Assembly: GCF_900169785.1 (NCBI RefSeq)
Contig: NZ_FWER01000035.1
Location: forward strand, 1-54,717
From: Rhizobium sullae
GTDB lineage: Bacteria; Pseudomonadota; Alphaproteobacteria; Rhizobiales; Rhizobiaceae
DNA length: 54,717 nt
Reading direction: 5' to 3'
The notes below the pieces were generated by a model, which ran no database searches, was not told where the DNA came from, and saw nothing but the letters and a program-made list of their open reading frames with translations. Positions 34,977 through 44,247 of the stretch are shown here, in pieces. The position numbers and the translations under genes are program-made. Every line of letters begins with the position of its first letter. Within the stretch, counting starts at the first letter, position 1.

Positions 34977-35924
34977 TTACCTATCCGCTTCGCTCGGCGG
35001 TTTCGGCATCCATAGCGGGACCGCCAGGCTGACCCAAAAGGAATTCGATTTGGTGGTATTCCGGGCAATGGGGGTTGTTCTGAAGTTGAAGTTCAAGATA
35101 GGCCCGCCGAAATCGTAGGAGATGGACGGACCGATGGACAACAAACGCGTCTTGCCATTCACTGCACCGTCGCCGCTATCCGACTGGAACTGGTCGTAGA
35201 AGCCGCCGACGACACCAGCCCTCCAGTTGCCGGACTGCCATCCCGAACGAAAGTCCACGTTGATCGCATTTCCGGTCCTGTAGTGCGTGGTGTCATTTGT
35301 TTCGTTGAAGACCCCACGAGCGAGGGCCGCGAAATAGAATCCATCTTTCCCGGCGTGGGTGAAACCGAAAGTCGGTTGGTGGGACGCGTAACCCACCGCG
35401 GGGCTGAAAGCGTCCGTGGCGCTATAATTTCCCAGCTCACTGGCGTAATCATATCCGAATGTTATCGAGTTATATTCATCAAAGTCGTATTTCCCAATGA
35501 TTGGCCCGAAGAAGATATTGCCGAATCCCGTTTTACTCCCGTCTGCCGCAGTAAAGCCCCCAAATTTCACGGTCGTGTCGCCATGCACAACGGGGACAAT
35601 AATCTGACTGTAAAGATGGAGATCGCCGATAGATCCCCAGGAAAACAGAAAGCGCGACGTACTGGTGGTGACATTCAGGTCCAGATCGCTGCCTGGAATT
35701 TTTTTTCCGTCGTCGCCAACCAGGGCATAGCTGTTCGAATACGATAGGTTCTCTTGCATGAAGAGCCCGGGTATATACGGAAGCACGCCGATGAAATCGC
35801 CGCTCGAACCCGGTTGATACGGCAGCGCGCCACTCTCCGCTGCATAGGCAGACGTTGCGACGGTATTCGCCGCGAAAGAACAAGAAATGGCCAGAATGCT
35901 AGCAAGAACTCTCAACTTCATCAT
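34977..35924 (-). CDS. SphA/MetA-pathway outer-membrane protein
   Basis: A 315-residue protein with a Sec signal peptide (cleavage after SAYA, about residue 29) and alternating beta-strand character throughout, matching the SphA or phenol-MetA-pathway (pfam13557-type) family found in aromatic catabolic clusters. It ends in an aromatic-rich strand (SFWVSLAVPLW), as in barrels, followed by a short tail. The role is probably passage or sensing of hydrophobic aromatics at the outer membrane. A GGGGGAA RBS precedes ATG 35924. Confidence 0.82.
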   Translation of the reverse strand: MMKLRVLASILAISCSFAANTVATSAYAAESGALPYQPGSSGDFIGVLPYIPGLFMQENLSYSNSYALVGDDGKKIPGSDLDLNVTTSTSRFLFSWGSIGDLHLYSQIIVPVVHGDTTVKFGGFTAADGSKTGFGNIFFGPIIGKYDFDEYNSITFGYDYASELGNYSATDAFSPAVGYASHQPTFGFTHAGKDGFYFAALARGVFNETNDTTHYRTGNAINVDFRSGWQSGNWRAGVVGGFYDQFQSDSGDGAVNGKTRLLSIGPSISYDFGGPILNFNFRTTPIARNTTKSNSFWVSLAVPLWMPKPPSEADR

Positions 35925-36269
35925 GTATTCCCCCCAAAGTGGCGTTCATTCTCTATTTCGTCTGTGTGGTGGCCTTCCTTCTCCGAAGTTTCCGCGACGG
36001 AGAAGTTACGGCTCAAGCCGCGCTGGATCGCTCTTGCGATGCTCCAGCACAAATTGATCGGATAGTTTGCTCTGCCCCGATGACTTCCTCGCCCTTGTGT
36101 GTCGTCCGCATGCCTCCCCGCATGGACGAAAACGGCTCCCGATTCATGGATTCGGGAAGACGTCTAGCCGGCTATAAAAGTTCATGCGTATGGTCTTGAA
36201 ACGTGGGACGCTGGATCGAACCATTCCAGGCGCCATGTCCCCGCTGGAAGCATTGAACGATCGCTGTCC
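35925..36269. other. Intergenic region, no gene
   Basis: A 345-bp stretch between the alcohol dehydrogenase and the outer-membrane protein genes, both on the minus strand. No conserved frame was seen. It probably contains the outer-membrane protein's own promoter, although no strong -35/-10 pair stands out. Confidence 0.45.
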
Positions 36270-37364
36270 TCACATGTTCAGGATCGGCTTGATGACCTTA
36301 CCAGTGCGATATTGCTCGAAAGCGTCGGCGATCTGATCGAAGCGGAATTCGGTGAGCAGCTTTTCAAACGGAAACAGCCCCTTGCGCCAGTAGTCTATGA
36401 GCAGCGGGATTCCGACCTTAGGATTGCTGAAGCCACCGATGATGCCCTGGAGCTTGCGCCCGCCCGTCATCAATTCCTGCATGTTCGGGACCCAGGGCGC
36501 ACTTGGAAAAATTACGAAGGCGGCCGTACCCTCGACGGCAAGGCATGCCGTCGCCGCATCGAATACCGCCGGTGGCGAGGCTGTAATGAAACTGAAATGG
36601 AAGCCGTGCGGCTCAAGCCGTTTTAGGGCATCACCGGCGCGGCCGTCCGAGAGCACGATGTCGGTCGCGCCGACTTCCCGCGCCAGTTCGAGCCGTTCCT
36701 TGTTGACATCGACCGCGGCGATCCTCGACGCTCCGGCGATCTTCGCGGCCATCACCGCCGAAAGACCCACGGCGCCGGTGCCGAAAATCGCGATGGATTG
36801 GCCGGGCCGAACGGCAAGCGCCTCCAACACCGAACCTGCGCCGGTGGCCATGCCGCAGCCCAGCGGGCCGCACAGATGCAGTGGTACGTCCTTCGGCACC
36901 TTGACAGCCGTCCGTTCGGAGGCGACGACATGTGTCGCAAACGAAGACTGCCCGAAAAACACCCCCGACACGGGTGTCCCGCCTTGGCTAATCGGAGACG
37001 AGCCATCGGCGCGGCAGCCGCACCAGCAGAGCTCGACCATATGATCGCAATAGACCGTGCGGCCCGTGTGACAGCTTGCGCAGTGGCCGCAGGAATTCCC
37101 ACTGAGAAGGACGTGATCTCCGACCTTCAGCCCATGCACGCCGGGGCCGACGGCTTCGACAATGCCGGCGCCCTCGTGGCCGAGCACCATTGGCTTGGTG
37201 GCGAAACGAGCGCCGAAGGGACCGTGAAACATCAGATCTGAATGACAGATGCCCGTCGCGACCACCTTCACCTTCACCTCGTCGACCAAATGTTCGCCGA
37301 GCTCCACCGTTTCAAGCTGCGGGGCAGATTCATTTTCTCGCGAAATCGCGGCCGTTATCTGCAC
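36270..37364 (-). CDS. Zinc-dependent alcohol dehydrogenase (aryl/benzyl-alcohol type)
   Basis: A 364-residue medium-chain dehydrogenase. Catalytic zinc ligands are in GICHSD (Cys about 39) and GHE (about 61), with the third a Cys in the GPLGCGMATG segment. The structural zinc site is the four-Cys motif CGHCASCHTGRTVYC. The Rossmann motif FGTGAVGLSA binds NAD(H). The sequence resembles XylB-like benzyl alcohol dehydrogenases. Translation starts at GTG 37364 with GGGAGGT upstream. It probably oxidises an aryl alcohol from the cluster's substrate to the aldehyde. Confidence 0.9.
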   Translation of the reverse strand: MQITAAISRENESAPQLETVELGEHLVDEVKVKVVATGICHSDLMFHGPFGARFATKPMVLGHEGAGIVEAVGPGVHGLKVGDHVLLSGNSCGHCASCHTGRTVYCDHMVELCWCGCRADGSSPISQGGTPVSGVFFGQSSFATHVVASERTAVKVPKDVPLHLCGPLGCGMATGAGSVLEALAVRPGQSIAIFGTGAVGLSAVMAAKIAGASRIAAVDVNKERLELAREVGATDIVLSDGRAGDALKRLEPHGFHFSFITASPPAVFDAATACLAVEGTAAFVIFPSAPWVPNMQELMTGGRKLQGIIGGFSNPKVGIPLLIDYWRKGLFPFEKLLTEFRFDQIADAFEQYRTGKVIKPILNM

Positions 37365-37541
37365 GAATTACCTCCCATTGCGCTGAACCGGCAAAGTCGG
37401 TCGGCGCTCCTCCTCATTCATGAAACTTCCCACTGCCGCCTCGCCGGCGCCAAAAGCCGGCCATTATTCAAATCCACCCTGTTTGCCGCCTTTCAGCGGC
37501 CTGCAGACGGTGCGAAGCCCGTCCTAGGCGGGGCCGAAAAG

Positions 37542-38075
37542 TCAGGCGGGGGCCTGCAAGAGCTGCGCGGGGATGACGAAGCCACCGGCAAAATATCCCA
37601 GCGCCTTGTCGTCCTGCGATCGAGAAACGGCACGCACCTGGCCGATAAAGATGCGGTGAGAGCCGCTGTCCAATTCCTCGACGACCTCGCAATCGAAGCT
37701 GGCGGAGCTGTTCTGTAGGATCGGAGCACCGGTTTTCAGCATGGTCCATTCGCCCACCGAAAAGCGATCCTGAAGATCAGCCGGTGCGCTCGCGAATGTG
37801 CTGGCAAGTTCGACATTTTCCGGACCTAGCAGATTTACCGAAAATGCGCCGCTCTCGCTCACCGCGGAACAGGTGCTCCCCTTTCTATTGAGACAGACCA
37901 GCAGCGTAGGCGGGTCCGCGGAAACGGAACACACGGCCGTCGCCGTCATTCCATACGGACGGTTGCCGCTGTTGGTGCAGATAAGCGCGACGCCTCCGAT
38001 GAGCTTACGCATGGCCATCCGGAAATCGTCCCGGCTGCATTCTGTAAGGTCCTGTTGTCCGGCGCTATGGTCCAT
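37542..38075 (-). CDS. Flavin reductase (HpaC/HsaB type)
   Basis: A 177-residue flavin reductase-like domain protein. The FMN-binding region PYGMTATAVCSVSADPPTLLVCLN and the segment GAFSVNLLG are typical. It makes reduced flavin for the monooxygenase encoded nine bases upstream. AGGAGGAAGCG directly precedes the ATG. Confidence 0.9.
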   Translation of the reverse strand: MDHSAGQQDLTECSRDDFRMAMRKLIGGVALICTNSGNRPYGMTATAVCSVSADPPTLLVCLNRKGSTCSAVSESGAFSVNLLGPENVELASTFASAPADLQDRFSVGEWTMLKTGAPILQNSSASFDCEVVEELDSGSHRIFIGQVRAVSRSQDDKALGYFAGGFVIPAQLLQAPA

Positions 38076-38084
38076 CGCTTCCTC

Positions 38085-39284
38085 CTAGAGCAGCATGTCG
38101 TCGGGCACCCGGCCCATCATAACCCTGCTGAATGATTTGCCCGCCGCGTCGAAATTCAACACGACCTGCCCGGCCACCGCGTGCATGTCGCGAAATGCTT
38201 GCTGCATGCTGTTGCCTTCGTAGATGGCGTAAGCGCCGGCTGCGGTATAGAGCCGGTCAACCGCGACCATGCAGAGCCGCGTCGCAAAGGCCTGGTCACG
38301 GCGGCAACGGGCGCGGGTCCCGATGGTCAGCGTCCCAGTCGCGGCGACCTCGGCCATCGCCTCCGCGGTGTTTGCCTTGAGGATTCGAAGTGCGGCCTCC
38401 GCCTCTGCCGCCGATTCCGAAATCTTCAGCTGAATCGTGTCCAGATCGCCCATGGTCGCGCCATTGAGAATCTTGCGGTCCCGCGCATAGGCGGTGAATT
38501 TCCCGACGAAGCCGAGCGCGATTCCGACGCCAACCGCTGCCAGCCCTGACGGAGCCCAGGCATGCCGCGGTGAACGATAATACGGCGTCTCATAATCCAG
38601 CGCTCCAATCGCGTTGCCGTCCATCAGCTGACGGAAAGGCAGGGTCCGGTATTCGGGCACGAAAACGTCGGCGACATGAATGGATTTGCTGCCCGTGCCG
38701 CGGAGTCCCACAACGTGCCAATCGTCCTCGATCCGGATGTCCTTGAACGGGATCAACGTGAAAATCATCCCCGGCGCCTCGCCTTCGCCATTCTCGACGC
38801 GCGCGCCGGCGAGAGCCCATTGGGCATAGTCGCAGCCGCTGGAAAAACTCCATTTACCGCTGATAGCGAAGCCGCCGTCGACCCGCCGGGCGATCGCCGT
38901 TGGCGCCACTGCCGAGGAAGCGACAGCCCACGGATTTTCGGTCCAGATTTCCGTCTGCGCTTCGACGGGGAAACAGGCGATCGCCGTCGCGTGAGCGGAC
39001 AGGACGCTGTATACCCACGCAGATGATCCACATTCCCGGGCCAGTTCGACGATCAGGTCGAGCCATTCCGCGTTGTCTATTTCGGCGCCACCCCAATGGG
39101 CAGGCTGAAGCGCCCTGAAAAGGCCGGCGTCCCGCATAGCGGAAACGACCTCGGCCGAAACCACCCGGTCCTGGTCTGTCTGCGCGGCCCTCTCGCCTGC
39201 GGACTTCGCGATCGACTGCATCGCGATCTTTAAATCGCGCGTCCTGGGTTGCGATATAGAAGTTATTGACGCCGTCTTCTTCAT
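38085..39284 (-). CDS. Flavin-dependent monooxygenase of the acyl-CoA-dehydrogenase fold (HsaA type)
   Basis: A 399-residue oxygenase component of a two-component (group D) monooxygenase. The fold order is helical N-domain, beta domain (GFAISGKWSFSSGCDYAQWAL) and C-terminal four-helix bundle ending DMHAVAGQVVLNFD. The family hydroxylates phenols ortho to the hydroxyl, making catechols, as HsaA and the 4-hydroxyphenylacetate hydroxylase C2 do. The adjacent flavin reductase supplies reduced flavin. Extradiol dioxygenase locus 2 lies just upstream, fitting a phenol-to-catechol-to-cleavage sequence. Confidence 0.87.
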   Translation of the reverse strand: MKKTASITSISQPRTRDLKIAMQSIAKSAGERAAQTDQDRVVSAEVVSAMRDAGLFRALQPAHWGGAEIDNAEWLDLIVELARECGSSAWVYSVLSAHATAIACFPVEAQTEIWTENPWAVASSAVAPTAIARRVDGGFAISGKWSFSSGCDYAQWALAGARVENGEGEAPGMIFTLIPFKDIRIEDDWHVVGLRGTGSKSIHVADVFVPEYRTLPFRQLMDGNAIGALDYETPYYRSPRHAWAPSGLAAVGVGIALGFVGKFTAYARDRKILNGATMGDLDTIQLKISESAAEAEAALRILKANTAEAMAEVAATGTLTIGTRARCRRDQAFATRLCMVAVDRLYTAAGAYAIYEGNSMQQAFRDMHAVAGQVVLNFDAAGKSFSRVMMGRVPDDMLL

Positions 39285-39614
39285 GAAAATCCTCCGACTG
39301 AACCGACCATAGCAGCCGGCCCGCCGATTGCTTTATGCTCCTTTGCGATACCGTTATGCGGGACAGGAACTGGCGTGAGCGCATTCGAAGAACGCCAACC
39401 GGCGTGACGGTGGCGGCGGAAGAGGCCGGCGGTAGTGGCTACAGGCCCGTCACTGGGCGCTTTCCTGCCGCGGTTGAACAATCAGCGACAGGCAGGCGTT
39501 GAACATTAGGATTAGGGCGCCGACCTGGTTCAATCGGGTCGGCGCCCTGACGACTTGTTTGCAAGCCATAGTCTTGTCGGTCCTCGTTTCACTCCGGTTG
39601 GACTTGCTCCAAAA
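39285..39614. other. Intergenic region, no gene
   Basis: A 330-bp stretch between the FAH gene and the monooxygenase gene, both on the minus strand. It contains a GC-rich inverted repeat (GGCGCCGACC near 39519 and GGTCGGCGCC near 39537) that could form a hairpin after the FAH gene. No coding frame is supported. Confidence 0.5.
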
Positions 39615-40472
39615 TCAGGCGGCGCGCACCGCGACGTTCATTTCGCCGATGCCGTCAATGCGGCAATTCATGATGTCGCCGGGCTCGATCGGCGCGACAC
39701 CTTCCGGCGTACCGGTCATGAAGATGTCGCCCGGCTCCAAGGTGTAGGCCTCCGAAGCGTAAGCGATAAGCTTACGGCAATCGAAAATGAGATCGCGCGT
39801 GTTCGCCTTCTGGCGCGTTTGGCCGCTCACCTTCAATTCGAAGTCCACAGCAGAGGGGTCGCCGAATTCGTCCGATGTAACGAGCCAGGGGCCGAAGACG
39901 GAGAATGTGTCGCGCGACTTGCGGTAGCTCCGCTCTTCCGGCCCGCGAATGGTCATGTCGAGACCGATCATGAAGCCGGCGATATAATCCAGCGCATCCG
40001 CCTCGCTGACGTGGCGCGCCGTCTTGCCGATGACGAAACAAAGTTCGATCTCATGGTCCGTACGGCGATCCGTGCGGTCGGAGACCACGGCATCCGCCGG
40101 CCCGATCATCGAGCTTGTCGCCTTCAGGAAGACGCCGCATTCCTGTATGGTCTTGACTTGGGTGCCGAAATGGATGCCTTGATCGGCTCGGGACTCTTCA
40201 AGATGAAGCTTGTAGTTGACCGGCGCCGCGATGATTTTCCCGGGCTGCGCGACTGGACTGCGCAGCTTGACGTCGGCCACTTTCACGCGCTCGGCGGACG
40301 GCAGCAGCTTCTTCATTTCCGGTATGAGGATCGGCAAGTTCGCAATCAACGCATCGCCGCGTGGATAGGGCCACCTAACCGTCGGCAACTGCTCCAGAAC
40401 CGCCGAAACATCGGCGATTTCGTCTCCGTCCACAACCCCGATACGGTTGTCGTCAAAACGGCAGATTCTCAT
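39615..40472 (-). CDS. FAH-family hydrolase/isomerase (locus 2, intact)
   Basis: A 285-residue fumarylacetoacetate-hydrolase-family protein. The metal-site acids lie in DHEIELCFVIG (two Glu) and GLDMTIR (Asp), and the C-terminal segment LEPGDIFMTGTPEGV is the family hallmark. Members hydrolyse or isomerise ring-cleavage products, as in homoprotocatechuate and gentisate pathways. The locus 1 copy is broken by two frameshifts, so this is the only intact copy here. It is co-transcribed with the GntR gene, 12 bases upstream. Confidence 0.92.
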   Translation of the reverse strand: MRICRFDDNRIGVVDGDEIADVSAVLEQLPTVRWPYPRGDALIANLPILIPEMKKLLPSAERVKVADVKLRSPVAQPGKIIAAPVNYKLHLEESRADQGIHFGTQVKTIQECGVFLKATSSMIGPADAVVSDRTDRRTDHEIELCFVIGKTARHVSEADALDYIAGFMIGLDMTIRGPEERSYRKSRDTFSVFGPWLVTSDEFGDPSAVDFELKVSGQTRQKANTRDLIFDCRKLIAYASEAYTLEPGDIFMTGTPEGVAPIEPGDIMNCRIDGIGEMNVAVRAA

Positions 40473-40484
40473 TTTTCTTCCATC

Positions 40485-41228
40485 CTATCCCTGTTCGGTG
40501 ACTTTAAGCGCCGGCCTCATGCCCGCCTTCGGATCGAAGCCTGTCAGTTTTGCTTTCAGAAGCTCGCCAGTGCGGCGGTAGTGTTCCACGAGAAGGCTTC
40601 CCGCCAGATCACCATTGCGATCCAGCGCGGCGTCGGCAACCCGCTTGTGCTCCTCCACTGCCCCGGTTCTCGGCCCGCGCGCCAACCGCGCGATATAGCG
40701 ATACCGGTTGCTCTCGTTGTAAAGCTGCTCGCAAAAGCGCAGCAGCGGCTTCGACGGGCAGGCCGAAATCAGCGCCGCATGAAATTCGAAATGGGCGGCT
40801 TCCCACTGACGTAGTGAACCGTCATCCTTTTTATCCAACCGCGCCGCCTCCCGTTGCAGGTGAAACTGGGCGAGGACGATCTTTTCCTCCCACGCCACGT
40901 CGCCGTGGAGCACCGCCTCGCGGACCGCGCGCTCCTCGACGAAACAACGGGTCCACAATATTTCCGCATAATGCTCGGGGCTGACGACCGCGACCCGGAA
41001 GCCGCGATTTTCCACGCGCTCGACGAGGCCGGTGGTCGAAAGAATCGACAAGGCTTCGCGCACCGGCGTCGCGCCCGTGCCGTATCGCTCGAGAAGCAGT
41101 TCGATCTTCAACTTCGAACCGGGTTCCAGTGCGCCATGCAGAATGTCGCTGCGAATTTGCTCAAACACAACGGTCGTTTGCGAAAGTGGCGCACTCTTCT
41201 CGTCGGGAGATTTTGCAATGCCTGCCAC
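40485..41228 (-). CDS. GntR-family regulator (FadR/FCD type), locus 2
   Basis: A 247-residue paralogue of the locus 1 GntR. The winged helix (GATPVREALSILSTTGLVERVENRGFRV) and FCD domain (FEFHAALISACPSKPLLRF) are intact. The recognition region is almost identical to its paralogue's, so the two probably recognise the same TATCGATA sites and could cross-regulate. It is divergent from the extradiol dioxygenase gene. Confidence 0.9.
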   Translation of the reverse strand: MAGIAKSPDEKSAPLSQTTVVFEQIRSDILHGALEPGSKLKIELLLERYGTGATPVREALSILSTTGLVERVENRGFRVAVVSPEHYAEILWTRCFVEERAVREAVLHGDVAWEEKIVLAQFHLQREAARLDKKDDGSLRQWEAAHFEFHAALISACPSKPLLRFCEQLYNESNRYRYIARLARGPRTGAVEEHKRVADAALDRNGDLAGSLLVEHYRRTGELLKAKLTGFDPKAGMRPALKVTEQG

Positions 41229-41294
41229 GGCCGATACTCCGTTTTCAGATTATGAAGAAGCTATATTCATCCAAGTCATGCGCTGTCAACAAAA

Positions 41295-41350
41295 TATCGA
41301 TAAAGATACGTTTATGGGTAAAACTGTTGCAATGGAACAAAAATCGATAT
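41295..41350. promoter_or_regulatory. Palindromes TATCGATA and ATCGATAT, locus 2 divergent promoter
   Basis: TATCGATA at 41295-41302 and ATCGATAT at 41343-41350. The latter has its ATCGAT core centred 36.5 bp before the dioxygenase ATG, exactly as in locus 1. The first is 47 bp upstream of it rather than 28. They are candidate operators for the GntR pair. Confidence 0.5.
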
Positions 41351-41381
41351 AGGCAAAGCGCGGCAAAAGGAGCGCCTGTCA

Positions 41382-42395
41382 ATGAGTGTGCCGATCACAA
41401 ATCCGACCCCTGCTTTTTCCATCCGAAGAGCAAGCCATATCTCGCTGACAGTCGCAGACCTGGAGGTGAGCCTAGCTTTTTACACCGAGGTCATCGGGCT
41501 CGTGGTTTCGGCGACGGGTGATGGCGTCGCTCATCTCCGAGGCGTGGAGGAAAGCGCGCATCACAGCCTGACGTTGGTCCAGACGAAGGGCGAGCCAAGC
41601 TGTCGCCGCCTGGGTTTCCGGGTCGAAAGCGATGCTGATCTCGACCGCGCCTTCGGCAATTTTTCGCATCTCGGACATCGGCCCGAATTTGTCGACCTGC
41701 CGCATCAGGGCCGTACGCTCCATGTCAGCGACAGCGTCGGATCGCCGCTCGAATTCTGCGCCACCATGCCTGTCCAGCAACGTCTGCACGACCAGTTCCA
41801 ACTGCAGAAAGGGGCCGCTGCGCTACGCTACGATCATGTGCAGCTTCTGGCGCCCGACGTGGCAAAGGCAAGCGCGTTCTACACCGCGCTTGGCTTTCGC
41901 ATTTCCGACTATTTCGTCGACCTGGAAGAAGATGAGGAGCCTCTCGGCATATTCATGTATCGTAAGAACAATCCGCACGATATCGTCTTTCTGACGCGGC
42001 CGGGGCCGGTTCTTCACCACTTCGCCTACGTCGTCGCGGATTCGACCTTCCTGTTTCGCGCCCTGGATACGGCCGGCGCGCTGGGCTTTTCGGGCAATCT
42101 CGAGCGTGGACCGGCGCGGCATGGAGAGGGACATGCGCTTTATGTCTATTTCCGCGATCCCGACGATCATCGTGTGGAAATCCTGACGCCGCCGATCCAG
42201 ATGGGCGATGCGGAGGATGTGCCGATGCGCTGGCATCGCGGCAACAGGCATTCATGGGAATTCCCGGCGCCGAAAAGCTGGCTTTACGAGGCCTCGAAGT
42301 TCGAGGGCGTAGAAATCCAGGGCAAGGGGGCGGCCGCTAAACTTCGCAACCTTGAGGATTTTCTAGCAAGCCGCCCCCTCAAGATGCCGGAATAA
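41382..42395 (+). CDS. Extradiol dioxygenase, homoprotocatechuate 2,3-dioxygenase-like (locus 2)
   Basis: A 337-residue paralogue of the locus 1 dioxygenase, equal in length. Fe ligands H152, H213 and E266 and catalytic H199, H251 and Y256 are all kept, at positions near those of Fe(II) homoprotocatechuate 2,3-dioxygenase (H155, H214, E267, H200, H248, Y257). It should cleave a catechol formed by the neighbouring two-component monooxygenase. Differences from locus 1 lie mainly in the N-terminal domain and surface loops, so both may act on the same or related catechols. Confidence 0.92.
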   Translation: MSVPITNPTPAFSIRRASHISLTVADLEVSLAFYTEVIGLVVSATGDGVAHLRGVEESAHHSLTLVQTKGEPSCRRLGFRVESDADLDRAFGNFSHLGHRPEFVDLPHQGRTLHVSDSVGSPLEFCATMPVQQRLHDQFQLQKGAAALRYDHVQLLAPDVAKASAFYTALGFRISDYFVDLEEDEEPLGIFMYRKNNPHDIVFLTRPGPVLHHFAYVVADSTFLFRALDTAGALGFSGNLERGPARHGEGHALYVYFRDPDDHRVEILTPPIQMGDAEDVPMRWHRGNRHSWEFPAPKSWLYEASKFEGVEIQGKGAAAKLRNLEDFLASRPLKMPE

Positions 42396-42397
42396 CC

Positions 42398-43025
42398 ATG
42401 TCCGCCCTTCTGGAACTGGAAGGATTCGAATACCGGACCTTCTGCGCTCAGGCCTTGGGAGGCCGGCCGCTGCTCCTCCTTCACAAGACCGAGGGAGGCG
42501 AGAGCGAACTCGTTCCGCTTGCCCGGACGGTCGCTCCGGATATGACCGTTGCGGGCATCAGAGGGCAGGTCGGGGACGATGGCAAGCGCCGCTTCTTCAA
42601 GCGGGTCGGCCCCGGATTGTTCGACGAAGAGGATGTGCGTGACAGAGCAGCCGTCTCAACGATTTCATGCGTAGATTTATTTCTAAGCACGCCGTGCAGC
42701 CGCCGCTCGTTCTTGGCCTGTCGAACGGAGCGAATATCCTGATGGCTTGTCTCTACCGTGGAAATGCGCCCTTCGATGCGGCGATCCCGCTTCGGCCAGC
42801 TATTCCCTTCGAGGATGTCCTTCGGCAAGGATCGATGGCGCGGCTGTCCTTATCGTTGCGGGCTCCCTGGACGAAACGGTGCGGCCGGACGAAAGCCTCA
42901 AACTCGCGGCCCACCTGGCGCTTGCCGGTGCCGATGTCAGCCTGGAGATGGTGGAGGCGGGGCACCGGCCGGTTCGGGCGGATGAGGAGGCGATACGGGA
43001 ATGGCTGCTGAGAAGAGCAGGATGA
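42398..43025 (+). pseudogene. Frameshifted alpha/beta hydrolase (locus 2 copy)
   Basis: A full-length homologue of the intact hydrolase at 10871, broken by two single-base losses. The first is near 42653, where a base is missing between GCC and CTCAAC, so LNDFMRRFISKHAVQPP continues in another frame. The second is near 42818-42821, after PAIPFEDV. The nucleophile segment GLSNGAN and the C-terminal GSLDETVRPDE and AGHRPVRADE are all still readable across the three frames, so decay is recent. It starts two bases after the dioxygenase stop, as in locus 1. Confidence 0.88.
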
Positions 43026-43056
43026 GCCAGATCGTTTGGCCTGGGGAAACGGCGAC

Positions 43057-43965
43057 ATGCATTGGGTAACTCTGAACGGCCTGATGACGTTCCATTCCAT
43101 CGTGGAACTGGGGAGCATCAACCGCGCCGCCCATGGGCTCAACGTATCGCAGTCGTCCCTGACCCGAACGCTCCAGCAGTTGGAAGCGCGGCTTGGAGGC
43201 GCGCTTGTCACCAGAACTCCGAAGGGCGTCGAACTGACCGCATTCGGAGAATTGGTCTTCACGCATGCCACCGACATAAAGAAACAGGTCGGCAAGACCG
43301 AAACCGCCATCAAATTGCATCAGGATACGTCCGCCCAACTTCTCAGGGTGGGCGTGGTCATGGTTCACCCGCTGCTTCCCTTCTGCAAAAGCGTGGTGCG
43401 CCTGGTGGAAAAGCATCCCGAATTCCGCATCGAGCTTCGGTTTGGCTCCGCAGCGGAGATGCTGGCGGGATTGCAGCAGGATAACCTCGACATCGTGCTC
43501 TACTACATTCTCAAGGGGCCGGAGGCGGACGGGTTGGTGCAGGATGTCCTTGCCGAAGAGGAGGTGGCCGTTTTCGCAAGCTCCTCCCATCCTCTGGTGA
43601 ATAATCCGTCGCCGTCGATCAAGGATATCGCCGGCTCCAGATGGGTTCTGGGGCCGCCGGATGTGTCGATCACTCGTCTAATCACCTCAGTATTCGAAGA
43701 ATCCGGGACGCCAGGCCCCGACGTTGCCATCGAGGTCGACATGATCCCCTTGCGGCGCGCGATCACGCAGAATTCCCAGTTTCTCTCGGCATTTCAAACG
43801 CATCATGTCGATCCGAAGCTGGCGAACGGGAAACTTGTCAGGATCGCCTTTCCGATCAAGCAGGAGCACCGGCCGATCGGAACCATCCGCATAGGTCAGC
43901 ACACGCGCCTCACGCGCACGTTCGTTTCGATTTTGAAGGAGATTTACCAGGCCGAACTGGGGTAA
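43057..43965 (+). CDS. LysR-family regulator, locus 2
   Basis: A 302-residue paralogue of the locus 1 LysR. The helix-turn-helix GSINRAAHGLNVSQSSLTRT is practically identical, so target sites are probably shared. ATG 43057 (MHWVTLNGLM) matches the start in locus 1; the open frame to 43036 is not needed. It stands directly after the broken hydrolase with no transporter genes between. Confidence 0.9.
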   Translation: MHWVTLNGLMTFHSIVELGSINRAAHGLNVSQSSLTRTLQQLEARLGGALVTRTPKGVELTAFGELVFTHATDIKKQVGKTETAIKLHQDTSAQLLRVGVVMVHPLLPFCKSVVRLVEKHPEFRIELRFGSAAEMLAGLQQDNLDIVLYYILKGPEADGLVQDVLAEEEVAVFASSSHPLVNNPSPSIKDIAGSRWVLGPPDVSITRLITSVFEESGTPGPDVAIEVDMIPLRRAITQNSQFLSAFQTHHVDPKLANGKLVRIAFPIKQEHRPIGTIRIGQHTRLTRTFVSILKEIYQAELG

Positions 43966-44247
43966 GCCCGGTTTACACGCATCAGCTTCTGCCGCTATGG
44001 CGGCTTGGAGCGTTACAGGTGATCAGGTTTTCACCGGAAGCTCCAGGATATGTTTGGCAGGCGCAAGACTGGCCAGAAGCTCTTCTTGGGAAACGGAGTA
44101 CGGCGCCCTTCAAATCGCGGCGCGATGGCGGCGCTACGCCTAATTTCCACAGCCAGTATCTCTGTGGAAACAATGTCTGGCACGAAGCGAAACCATACGG
44201 AGTCGCACGGCGCCTGGAAGCTTAAGCAAAACGAGTGAGGAATGATC

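Noticed and set aside
39555..40814. 419-codon plus-strand open frame
   Set aside because: Antisense to the intact FAH gene and the 3' end of gntR; codon-position mirror of conserved genes, no motif.
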